Assembly: GCA_004431415.1 (NCBI GenBank)
Contig: QPMI01000227.1
Coordinates: 1 to 64,000, forward strand
Length of the DNA stretch: 64,000 nt
Direction: 5' to 3'
Origin: Cyanophora paradoxa
Taxonomy: Eukaryota > Glaucocystophyceae > Cyanophorales > Cyanophoraceae
Shown: in pieces, positions 54,939 to 64,000 of the stretch
How the letters are laid out: the number at the start of each line of letters is the position of its first letter
Numbering within the stretch: position 1 is the first letter of the stretch
Made by a program: the position numbers and the translations under genes
Notes under the pieces: generated by a model
The model's database searches: none
Told to the model about the DNA's origin: nothing
The model's input: the letters and a program-made list of their open reading frames with translations, nothing else

Positions 54939-55340
54939 TTAGTTGTAGTACAGTTCGAGGCCCTGGTGGAAGTCAGAGCGATGGCAGCGGTGCGGGCACA
55001 GCTGGGCGGACCATGCCATCGTGGATTTCGTAGTCTTCGAGCGTTATGTGATCCTTATAGATGGTGTACCACTTCTGAATGCGAATTTTCTCCGGCCGCG
55101 TGCCTGCAGGTGCAGCGTTAACGCCGCGTCCTAGAAGCAGCCGCGCAGAATGCCGGCGCACCCGTCTGAGCGGCGACGAGCTTCTTCAAGTCGCCGATCG
55201 TGTCATCTGGGCTGCGATGCTCAACTTAGCGAGTGGCGGCGGCGGGCGCAACACGACCGCTGCGCAAGCCGAGCAGCCGCTCACTTGCACTTGACCCGGA
55301 TCTTCCGGCCAAGCCGGTCATTGCAGATAACTTCGATCAT
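54939..55340 (-). CDS. UBL5: ubiquitin-like protein 5 (Hub1)
   Basis: Ubiquitin-like modifier that is not conjugated but binds spliceosomal proteins such as Snu66 and influences splice-site choice. Exons: 55285-55340, 55162-55211, 55012-55103 and 54939-54962, totalling 222 bp or 73 residues, exactly the family length. The chain is [60 protein letters not shown] and EIHDGMGLELYYN. It ends in the di-Tyr motif of Hub1 in place of the Gly-Gly of ubiquitin. Introns are 73, 58 and 49 bp, GT-AG. Confidence 0.97.
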
Positions 55341-55552
55341 CCGCCAGTGAGGTCGAAAACGGCGACTCTGCCTCCGCGTCCGCCGGGCTAAAGGCGCGCG
55401 CTGTGCGGGCTGCGTCGGACGAGCGGCGGAGTGGCGGTCTTCGCACCTCCGATGTTCAGTCGTTGCGGGGCTTCTGGAGCGCGTTTCCGTGGCGGGGGTT
55501 TAGAGGATGAGGGGGTACGTCAGCGTCTGCTTCCCCTAGCCCTAGCTTCGAC
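55341..55552. promoter_or_regulatory. putative bidirectional promoter
   Basis: 212 bp between the divergent starts of UBL5 (-) and the long TPR-like gene (+). Inferred from layout. Confidence 0.3.
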
Positions 55553-58500
55553 ATGGCGCTTCTCGAGGAGCTGGTATCGAAGCTTGGCGCTTCGCGAGCG
55601 ATCTCGGTGCGCGGCTGGGCTCGGCCTGGATCGGGCGAGAGTGCGCGGCGTCTTACTGGAATCGACCGCATTAGCTACAGACCCGCGCGCGGCGCTCTTG
55701 CCGCAAAAGAATTAGCTATGCGTCAATGCGTCTCTGCCGAAGGGACCTCTCGACGTCATCTTAGCTCTAAAACTATAACTAACCAGCACTACAGCGGTTA
55801 CGAGAACTGTGGATGCCGGAGCTCGCGCTCGCCCTAGTTAACGAGGAGTTGAACAAGGGTGTGACGAAGGCGCTTCTGCAAGAGAAGGCGGAGCTGCTTT
55901 CCGAGACAGGGTGCATGTTTCCATCAGCCTGATCCCCGTCGATCTGCTCATTCACCTCAGTCGAACGGAAGAAGCGATCGAAGCGTTCGGAAACGTAAGC
56001 GCCGGCGACGCCGACCCCGCCGCACCCGACGTCGCCCTCGTAGGTATCTTTGCGCGTGCAGGAGCATACTTTGGCACAGCTCAGTAATATTAATTCATCC
56101 GGACTCGCAGTGGGGCACGCCCAGCTCTTGCTTGCCAAAGATCCAGAAAAAGCGGCTGCTATGCTAGACGGCGCCGTGAAAGCGATGGCGAGCATGAACC
56201 TGCGAACGGTTCCGGATGGATTCGTTACCGCTTCCCGGGTGTGGTGCGCACTGTGACCCTCGACCCCTAGGCCTGCGGCTTCTCTTGAAATCCCGACCCG
56301 CTCGCTGCGTCCTCGCCGCGGCGCGCAGGGCGCTGAAACAGGATTACGACAAGGCTTTGGACCAAGTGGAAAGCGCGCTGGTGAAGCAGGAAACCGCGTC
56401 CGCGTTACTTGCCCAGGGCGACGTCCAGGTCTGCCTTCTGGCATTGGATAAGGGCGCTTGACTCGGCGAGCCACGGCCACGGGACAGGTCGGTCAGTATC
56501 TCAAAGAACTGAACAAGCGCATCAAGGCGGCGCACGGCGGCGCTCCGCCACCTCCACTCGCCGCCTCTCTCGTAGCCCAGCACAGCCAGGAGGTGCCGCG
56601 CCATTGGCTTGGAGGGACGGTCGCCCTGCCTGACCGGAGGCTCGCGGCGCAGCAGAAGGACGCAGCCAAGGAGAGGCTGAAGGCGGCGGCGGAGAGCTTC
56701 GGGAAGGCGGCGGCGGTGAAAGGGAACGGTGCGTGGGGCGCGCGGGGCGCGCGGGGCGGGGGCGCGGCGAGGTCGGGGCGCAGAGGGCCCGCACGTCGTC
56801 GCGCTGTGGCGGCTGGCGCTGGCGAGCGAGGAGCTCGCTCTCTTTGAGGACCTGGCCCCCGCCGCCGCCCGGGCCGTCAAGGTGATCCCCGAGGGGCGAG
56901 GCGCGGGGGGCGGGGGAGGGACGCGGGGGCACCGCAGTCGGTCAAGGCGGGAGAGGACGCGGCGGCGACGGCCTCGGCGATGGAGGACGAGATCCGGGCC
57001 ATCGCGAAGAGCGCCTTCCTCCCGCCGACGGCCACCACGGAGGAGCTCCTCAAGTGCCTGGAGGAGGAGTACAGCTCCCTCATCAAAGCCGGCAGGAGCG
57101 ACGCCGCCGCATTTGTCCAAGAGCTGCACGCGTTCAAGGCGGCGCAGGCTGCGCAGGCCGCCGAGGCCAAGGCCCGCCCCCGCCCCTCACCCGCCGCCTG
57201 CCCCGCCGACCCCGGCCGGCAGGCAGCGGCGGCGGGGGGCGCGCAGGAGAGCCCAGCCGCGCAGGCGCTGCAGCGGGCGGCCGAGGCTCTCAAGCAGGCG
57301 CGCCCGCTGCCGTGCCCCTTTGCCGGGCCAGCAGCCTCCCCGCTGAGCTGGAGGGGCCCCAGGCAGTCGCCGCCAACGCGGAGCGGCCGGAGCTGCGGAC
57401 GCGACTCGCCCGAGTCCTGCTGCTCCAGGCCCGTCCCGCCCCTCCCTGCCCAGCCACTCTCCGCCCCGTCCCTCTTTGCCGCCCTCCCGGCAGCTCAAGC
57501 GACGGCGGGCGCATGCGCAGGGGAAGGCGGGCGAGGCGCGGGAGGAGGCGAGGGCGGCAGCGGGTTGCGCGGCGGAGACGGGGCGGGGGCTGGAGGAGGC
57601 GCGCTTCTACCTCGGCCTCGCGGCGGCCGCCGGGGGGCCCCTCGACGAGGTGCGCGGGCCCCGCGGGGCCGATGTGCCGCTCAGGGCCCGCGGGCAGGAG
57701 GCGGCGGGGCACCTCGAGGCGGGGCGCCCCTCCTGCGCGCCGCCGCCACCGCCGCCGCGGGCGGGCGGGGGCAGCCGCGGGGCGAGCTGCGGGAGCTCCT
57801 GTGCGCCTCACTGGTGCGCCCGACGAACCCCGACCTGCCCCGCGGCGCCCTCGCCCTCGCCCGCCATTACCACGGTCCGCCGGCACCACCCCAGGCCCCG
57901 CGCCGCTCTTCTCCGAGCACGCGTCATTCGCAGGGGCGGGCCGGCACCGCGACGCGCTCGCCGTGCTCGAGGTGCGCGCCGGCCGCCGCCTGTGCGGGGC
58001 CCGTGGGGCGAGCGGGGGCGGCAGGAGCTGAGAGGGTTCCTGCCGGAGGCGCTGCCGCTGTGCCGGCCGCGGAGGGCCGTGCACGGTGCCCTCGAGCGCG
58101 CCCACTACGAGGCCCAGGTCCGCCCGGCGGTGCGGCGCCTCCGTCCTTCGCTCCCGCCGAGACGCCTCGCAGCTCCTGCTGGTGGAGTGCCAGCTTGCGC
58201 TCGGGTCCCGCGTCGCCGCCGCGCACGCCCTCCTGGACACGGTGATTGCGTCCCATTTCTCCGTGGAGGCCATCCGTGCTGACCCGATCTGCGACAGTTG
58301 CCGCGCCTCTTCGAGCTCGCGCGCTCCTACAACGCCCGCTCGGCGCGTTCGGCGGGGCCCCGAGCCCCGCGCGCCCCCCTGACGCGCGACGCAGGGCGTG
58401 CCGTTCCCCCTCGTGGACCTCCTGGAGGGCGCCAGCCGGCGCCTCGTCGAGCTCATGCCGAGCTACGCGCACGGGCACACGCTCCTCGGCAACGCCGCCC

Positions 58501-60361
58501 TGCTCCTCTGGTGCGGCCCGCCGGCAGCCGCGCGTGCCCTTGGGGCGAGCGCGGGCGGGGGGCAGGGAGCACGAGAAGGAGGGGGGGCGGCTGGCGGAGG
58601 CGGAGGCGGCGTACAGGCGTAGCATGCAGCTCGAGGGGACCCCCGTGGATGCCCTTGCTGACGGGCTCCGCCCCGGCCCGCCGCCTCAAGGCCTGACAGC
58701 GCCGCGGCCCTCTCTGCCGCACCCTCCGACCCCCTCGCGCAGCCGCTGCACCCTCAGGGGCGTCCTCCGCCCCCAAGCCCGCCGCCGCTGCCGCCGCCGC
58801 AAAAGGGCCCGCCAAGCCTGCAGTGAGCACGCTGAGCACTGCGAAACCCGCCGCGCCGGCAGCGGCAAAGCCGGCGGCAACGGTTACGAAGCCCGCGGCA
58901 ACGGCGGCAAAGCCGGTGGCACTGGCGACAAAGCAGGCGGCAACGGTGGCAAAGCCCGCGGCACCGGCGGCCGCAGCAGCAAAGGGGGCGCCAGCTGCTG
59001 CGGGGGCAAAGAGCGGGGCAGGCCCGGTGAGGAACCGAAGCTCCCGGCGCCCGAGCGCTCTTTGCTCGCCAGAGCAGCTGATGCATTGCCCGCTGCCGAG
59101 CAGGCTGTAAAGCCGGCGACATCCGCGCCAGGCAAGGCCGCCCCGCCAGTGGTGAGCTTCCCGCCTGCCCCCTCCGTTGCAGGCCGAGACGAGAGCAGGC
59201 GGCGAAGCCGCAGCCAGCAGGGGCGAGGCCCGGCGCCAAATCGCCTCTGAGGTCGGGGGCGACCGTGGCAGCCAAGCCGGCCGCTGCGGTGATTCGAAGG
59301 GCATGCTCGAGGCTCTACGCTCGCGCTGACTCGTGGCTGCAGACCCAGAAGCCCGCCGCCGCGGCCGCGGCCCCCGCTGCTGCCGCGCCAGCGTCGCCCG
59401 CAAAGCCCGCGGGGGCGGCGCAGTCTGCCTCCCAGGCGGGGGGCGCGCAGGGGGCGGCGGCAAGCGCGAAGTTCCTGCCCGGTGCGCGCCGGGGGGACCC
59501 CCGGTGCCGGCGGTTGGGGGCGGGGGGCGACGGGGGCCGGGGCAGGCGGCGCGGAGAAGAACCCGCGAAGCGTGGAGCCGCGGCACGGCCTCGCCAAGGC
59601 CCTCCGGGTGCGCCCGCCGCGGCGGGGCCGGCGGTCGGGCGACGGGGCGGCAGGAGAAGGGCGGCGAGGAGGCGGCCCTCGAGGGCGTCTACCGCGAGAT
59701 CATTGGCATGGTGCGCGCCGGCCAGCGCAGCCGCCCCGGGGCGAGGGCGAGGGGCCGGCAGGACGCCGCGAACCACGAGGCCGTCTTCGGCCTCGGCGGG
59801 CTCCTGGAGGCGGCCGGGCGTGTGAACGAGGCCGTCAAGGTTTATGCGGCCTTTCCCTCCGATTTCGAGAAGGTGCCGGCGCCGCCAGCGGCCACTGTGG
59901 CGGGCCGCCGCCGGGGGCGACGCGGGGCGCAGCCGAGCTTCGACGACGCGTCGCTGCACGGCGAGATAGTGAAGATGCTCTTCAAGGGGAAGCTGGCCGG
60001 GGACCCCCAGATGGTCACCTCGCTCACCCTCGTCGGCCGCGTCCTCGGCCTCACCTCCCTCGAGAAGGACATCGAGGTAGCAGCTCCCCCATCCACGTCA
60101 AGAGATCAATCCCACGCCATGGCCAAACAATGCCGATTAAACCAGATCTCAATCCCATATCTATGAATGATGACATATGCATCTAGCGCCAGCATCCCCG
60201 CATGCGCATGCCGCGGCCCCTCGCCAAGACCCGGCCGCGCGCAGCGCCTGGAGGCCCTGGGCCTCTACGAAACTCTCAAGGCCGTCTACTGCGGCGTCAA
60301 CCGGCGCCCCCTTGACGACCCCGATATGCAGCGCTTCTTTGCCTCGCGCTACTGGACATGA
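55553..60361 (+). CDS. long helical-repeat (TPR-like) protein, function unknown
   Basis: I cannot name the family. The proposed start is MALLEELVSKLGASRAIS, with stop at 60359-60361 after FFASRYWT. Exons encode paired-helix units: ALVNEELNKGVTKALLQEKA, HAQLLLAKDPEKAAAMLDGA, RALKQDYDKALDQVESALVK, TTEELLKCLEEEYSSLIKAG, VECQLALGSRVAAAHALLDT, YAHGHTLLGNAALLLW and AEAEAAYRRSMQLEG. Towards the end come VFGLGGLLEAAGRVNEAVKV and MVTSLTLVGRVLGLTSLEKD. Between about 58820 and 59420 the chain is an Ala/Lys/Pro/Thr repeat (KPAA and KPAT units), probably disordered. Introns are many and of the C-rich type, so the exact exon chain is not settled and two genes could be merged. TPR proteins of this length include IFT, SRP and proteasome-related factors, but none matched convincingly. 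Confidence 0.5.
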
Positions 60362-60955
60362 GGCTGGGGCGGCGCTTCGAGTTGGATCTGAGGGCGCCGG
60401 CCGGCTTGAGCTTTGATTTGTATTTCAAGTTTGGACCTTTGATCGCGATTTTGATGTGGATCTTGAGGCCGCCATGCACAGACTCTAGATCTGGGAGCTG
60501 ATCATGAGGCCCCCGGCGGGGGCGGGGCTTTGATTTGGATTTGGATTCGGGCCTTTGATCGCGACTTTAACTTGGATCTGAGGCTGGCAGACTTTGAGGG
60601 CTGAGGCCCGGCCAGGGCCGGGGGTTTGAGTTCGATCTGCGGGAAGCCGTGTGGATCCGGATGGCCGGGCAGGCCGCCGGGCCGCCCGCGGCCCACTCCC
60701 TGCTTGCATATTGCGCTCTTCAGCGAGCTCTCAGGCTCTCCGAGGCTCTTTGATTTCAAGTTTCGATCTGCCAGGCTTTCAAGTTTCGCGATCGGCCGCG
60801 GAAGTTTTGATTTCGATCTGACGTCGACCCAGCAACCGTTGCCGCAGTGCACTGCGGCAATTGAACCGTCGCCGAGTCGGACCGCCGATATCGATCATCG
60901 GATCCGGGCCCGGCCCGGGCGGGGTCCCGGAGTCCGAAAGATTATGGGGGCGACC

Positions 60956-60995
60956 GTCGGACGGGCGAGCCCTCATGAGGGCTCGCCCGTCCGAC
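60956..60995. repeat. perfect 40-bp palindrome without spacer
   Basis: The 20 bases from 60956 (GTCGGACGGGCGAGCCCTCA) are followed directly by their exact reverse complement. A second inverted repeat (arms 60999-61007 and 61014-61022) lies just after it. Confidence 0.97.
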
Positions 60996-61118
60996 CTTAG
61001 CTTAAGGCCCGCACCTTAAGCTTTGATCTTCAAGGCTTTGACTCTATAGCCTAGTAGTGCACCCTCATGATCAGGCCTGGCCCAGTGGTAGTGCAAATTA
61101 TAATTAAAAGGCTTGGAT

Positions 61119-61265
61119 TTCGGTTTCGGCCCCTCGGTTGCGATTTCCATCTCGACGTCGATTTGCGTAATTTGCCTATCCGACTGAGCCCTTGGATTCG
61201 ATCGGCAAGCACATGTACAGCTAGTCAAGCAGCTAGCCCAGATGTTGTCGGTCGCTTCTAAAATG
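61119..61265. repeat. dispersed tRNA-like element, copy 2
   Basis: Partner of 54545-54676. The shared block includes CCTATCCGACTGAGC, the complement of a tRNA-like A-box. Just upstream on the plus strand, TGGCCCAGTGGTAGTGC (about 61079-61095) also fits an A-box. Confidence 0.5.
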
Positions 61266-61515
61266 CAACTGGACCTAGGCTCGAGATAGCTTCTGAGATA
61301 GCTCGAGATCGATTGCGTTACATGCCCTCGTGGGTCAGGAGAGAGCGCGCGTGGGACGGGGGCGGGAAACGAGGGCGGGGCTGGGAAGAGGAGAGGGGAA
61401 AGGGGCAGGGCGGCGGGGTGCGCCCACATGGCGTCGCTGGGGCTGGAGGGGGCAGGAGCTAGGCGGGCGAGGAGGGGTCGGAGGGGCGGGGGGCGGATGG
61501 AGACGGGCCTCGTGC

Positions 61516-62955
61516 CTAGGGGGCCGGGGAGGGGGCGGCGGGGGCGGTGCTGGGGCGGGCGGCGGCGACGGCAGAGTGGAGCTGGCGGCCGATCTCGGCG
61601 ATGCGGGGCCCCATGCGGCGCTCGGCGATGGCGGCCGCGAGGCCGCACTTGGCGGAGACGTAGAGCTCGCGCTCCCCGGCCCGCGCCGCCACCGCCATCG
61701 CCTCCTCGAAGCACCGCGCTGCCTCCTCCCGCTCGCCCCCCTCCAGCGCGATCTCCCCCAGCCGCTGCATCCCCTCCGCCTGGCCCCGCCCGTCCCCGAG
61801 CGTCTCCCCCAGCCGCACGTGCCGCTCCAGGCACGCCCTCGCCGTTCCCGCGTCGCCCCGCACGGAGGCGCCTGCCGCGCGCGGCGTGGGCCGGCGGGCG
61901 CCGCGAGCCGGCGGCGGGGCGCGCGCACCAAGGTTGCCACAGGCGACGGCCTCGCCGAGGAGGTCGGCGCTGCGCACCGCGATGCGAAGGGCGTGCCGGT
62001 GGTGCACCGCCGCCTGCGCCCAGGCGAGGCCCGCCGCCTCAGCCGGCGCCAGCGCCGCGCCGGCGCGCTCGGGGGCACCTTCTCCTGCTCGCCGAGGGCG
62101 GCGTAGGAGAGGCCGAGGTTGCAGTGGGCGGTGAACTTCCCCGCCATGTCCGCCACCTCCAGGTGCTTCAGGTGGTACTGGATCGCCTTGTACGTGCCCG
62201 CCCCTGCCGCCCCCGTCGGCCCCGCCCAGGGAGCCGCGGGGGAGGGGCCCGTCGCACCTCCGAGCATCTGGAAGTCCACGCCAAGTGCGTTGTACTGCCG
62301 GGAGAGCTCGGTCAGATAGATAGTTCTTAGAGGCGCACACGCCTCTGTGGACCGGGCCGGTCGCACCGCGATGGCCTCCCCCTCGATGTCGTTCAGCCTC
62401 CGGCACAGCGAGAGGAACCTACGCAGCGTCGGGCGCGGCCAGGGCGGGGCGCGGCGGGGGCGGCGGCGTCCGGGTGCGCACTTCTCGTACTCGAGGATGG
62501 CGCGGTCGTACTTGCCCTGGTTGTCGAGCAGGGCGCCCCGGTTGTAGTAGATTGTCGCCTCTTGCGAGAGGAGGCCGCCCCTCCGGCACGCCTCCGCCAG
62601 CATCCGATAGTCTTGCAGGTTCCGCCGCGGCCCGAACCTCTGCCCGCCCCGTGCTCATTCCAAGGCCGCCCCAGCGTGCCTGTGCCCTGCGCACCTGGAC
62701 GAATCCCAGCTTGCTGCTTGGCCCAGGTGCAGTGGATGGCCGAGCTCCCGCAGCGGTGCGTGGTGGTGCCCTCTGCACCCGCGTTGGGACGTCGGGAAGC
62801 GATATCTCCTCAAGCCGGCGCGGTGCGTTCAACGAGCCGCCAAGTGTGGATGGGGCAACCCTGTACGGAGACCCCGCGCGGGCGCCGCGGCCGGCAAGCC
62901 CTCCTGGGGGCGAGGAAGGCCGGCCGGCAGGCGCCGTCGTTGGCCTATGATCCAT
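61516..62955 (-). CDS. TPR-repeat protein (intact parent of the 43.5-kb copy)
   Basis: Start MDHRPTTAPAGRPSSPPGGL at 62955; after a GT-AG intron the chain reads RFGPRRNLQDYRMLAEACRR. TPR units follow: SQEATIYYNRGALLDNQGKY, DRAILEYEKFLSLCRRLNDI, EGEAIAYNALGVDFQMLG, YKAIQYHLKHLEVADMAGKF, TAHCNLGLSYAALGEQEK, HALRIAVRSADLLGEAVA, HVRLGETLGDGRGQAEGMQR, LGEIALEGGEREEAARCFEE and AMAVAARAGERELYVSAKCG. The units are of the longer GPSM2/TTC29-like type, with about 40 residues per repeat and CNLGL..AALGE wording. Such proteins act as scaffolds, several in cilia, but I cannot assign a specific orthologue. Introns have donors GTGCGCACC, GTGCGACC and GTGCGACGG. The C-terminus is Ala/Pro-rich. Confidence 0.72.
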
Positions 62956-63275
62956 CAGCTATCCGCTTCTATGGTAGCTGCGACAATCCTTCTATGCAGC
63001 TACTTAGCTACCTCAAACTACTTAGCTACCTCAAACCTCAAAGTTGCGTACTCCCGTGCATGCGCACGGGTTGTGCGTGGCTAAGCGGGCTCTGCTGGCG
63101 TACGGGCTGTGTGTGGCTTTTTTGTTCGTTGTCGGGTACCGTAATCTATCCAACAACTTTGGGGCCGGCAAGATCTGCCCAGTTCCCAGCCCTAGCTCTA
63201 GATCCCAACAACTGAGCTGCTCTGCCGGCTCAGCGGCTCGGCCGGCTAGCTTTTAGTTCTGCCAGCTTCGCTGAA
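62956..63275. other. spacer upstream of the TPR gene
   Basis: No gene seen. It includes a direct repeat CTACTTAGCTACCTCAAAC at about 62999-63036 and would hold divergent promoters of the TPR gene (-) and the SHIPPO fragment (+). Confidence 0.4.
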
Positions 63276-64000
63276 ATGCGGCGTAGCGTCTCGCCAACGC
63301 TGGGTCCCTCGGCATCCGCGCCGTCGCTGCTCGGTGGCCACAGCATTTACAGCCCTTTTCGCAGGTTCGCCTGTTTCTACGGGAGCTCACCTAAGCTCGA
63401 GCTCAACACCCGCGCGCAGCACTTCCAGACGATTTCCTGAGGACCAGGGAAGCTCGAGCTCGTTAAGGACGGGGCAGCCTGGGAGAGCAGCCAGCTCATT
63501 GCGCGCCGCGGCAGACACTCCTGGCCCGGGGGCCTACTCGTGTCCTCCGCTCGTCGCGGTTCCCCAGAGGAAACCGAAGCCACGAGCACGCAGGGACAAC
63601 GGTTCGAAGCTGGCGGGAACGTTAACATTAGAAAGGTTGGTGATCGTTGACTAACATCTACATAAACTGATTTCTTAAAACGTAAAATTTTAACGCTAAC
63701 ATTAACCGTCATGATCAAGTGCATCGACGCTGACCCAGGCATAGGCGGGAGGCTCTCCTTTCGAAAGATAGGTTTCAGCTCGACTCGTACGAGTATAAGG
63801 GGCTGCAGATGCTTCGCAAAGCGGGGGTGCGCTTCCTGAAAATAAAACAAGTGTGTCATCCCCGCTCAGGCGCCCGTCCGTCGCCCTGCAGGAAATGGAC
63901 TCGAATTCTTTTACGACGGAGGAGGTTCGCATGACTGTGGGCGAGACGATGCGAGGTGTGGCGCGCCGGCGCCGTCGCCCGGCCCCGGGCTCTATATGCC
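63276..64000 (+). CDS. SHIPPO-motif protein, partial at window edge
   Basis: Tentative. A first exon starts MRRSVSPTLGPSASAPSLLG and reads HSIYSPFR to near 63364. A later exon at about 63477-63554 encodes PGRAASSLRAAADTPGPGAY, then SCPPLV, with the PGPGAY core typical of SHIPPO/CIMAP microtubule-inner proteins. Further open stretches (QRKPKPRARRDNGSK near 63560-63610 and NSFTTEEVRMTVGETMRG near 63900-63955) may be exons. Splice sites are not settled and the gene runs off the window. The SHIPPO exon is duplicated in inverse orientation at 36289-36366. Confidence 0.35.

Larger units (their letters stand above)
60362..61515. other. intergenic with tandem repeat, perfect palindrome and tRNA-like element
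   Basis: No gene seen. It has a diverged tandem repeat (about 60400-60475 and 60525-60590, phrase CCTTTGATCGCGA), a palindromic 22-mer at 60839-60860 built from TGCCGCAGTGC, the 40-bp palindrome at 60956-60995, and the tRNA-like element at 61119-61265. Confidence 0.55.

Noticed and set aside
55553-60361. Assignment of the long helical-repeat gene to IFT139/TTC21B or SRP72.
   Set aside because: I compared the recognisable blocks with what I know of these families and the order and wording of repeats do not match.

Overview
This is a piece of nuclear DNA from a GC-rich, intron-dense eukaryote. Almost every gene is cut by short introns (about 48-120 bp), so long open frames rarely equal genes. 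The gene content points to a flagellated, plastid-bearing microbial eukaryote (alga or protist). It holds a full-length bacterial-type DNA gyrase A with an N-terminal presequence, a FabG-type reductase, ciliary/flagellar genes (IFT54, a Tctex-type dynein light chain, an EFCAB9-like CatSper calcium sensor, a SHIPPO-repeat fragment) and the usual eukaryotic RNA machinery (SmF, MAGOH, SKIP, UBL5/Hub1, an EST1/SMG-type NMD factor). I cannot name the species. A glaucophyte such as Cyanophora, a haptophyte or another GC-rich alga would fit.

Layout. 0-9 kb: fabG (-), a small hypothetical gene (+), gyrA (+) and adrenodoxin-type ferredoxin reductase FDXR (+). 9-21 kb: sigma-like GST (-), an orphan type I membrane protein (-), a secreted/membrane serine carboxypeptidase with two S10 domains, the first apparently dead (+), and a PELP1/RIX1-like protein (-). 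21-31 kb: MEF2-type MADS factor (+), IFT54 (+), a terminal nucleotidyltransferase (-) and a GILT-like protein (+). 31-43 kb: EST1/SMG5-7-like (-), EFCAB9-like (+), ELAV-like three-RRM protein (+) and an ARID protein (-). 43-55 kb: broken TPR copy (+), histone H2B with six introns (-), two copies of a CAP-domain fragment (+), SmF (-), DYNLT (+), MAGOH (-), SKIP (+) and UBL5 (-). 55-64 kb: a long TPR-like gene (+), the intact TPR parent gene (-) and a SHIPPO fragment at the edge (+). Genes on opposite strands are often divergent with 150-250 bp between start codons, which suggests shared promoters.

Three things stand out. First, the introns are stereotyped: donors read GTSCGC or GCCCGC/GCGCGC, close to half of those placed in gyrA are GC-AG, and many acceptors read TGAC about 10 nt before the AG. 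Spliceosome-linked genes (SmF, MAGOH, SKIP, UBL5) cluster within 8 kb of this DNA. Second, the intergenic DNA carries about ten copies of the 11-mer TGCCGCAGTGC or its complement, dense short palindromes and one perfect 40-bp palindrome. Third, several segments are duplicated within the window (CAP, TPR, SHIPPO, a tRNA-like element). Starts, stops and splice sites below were read by eye from reading frame and family similarity; no search was run.
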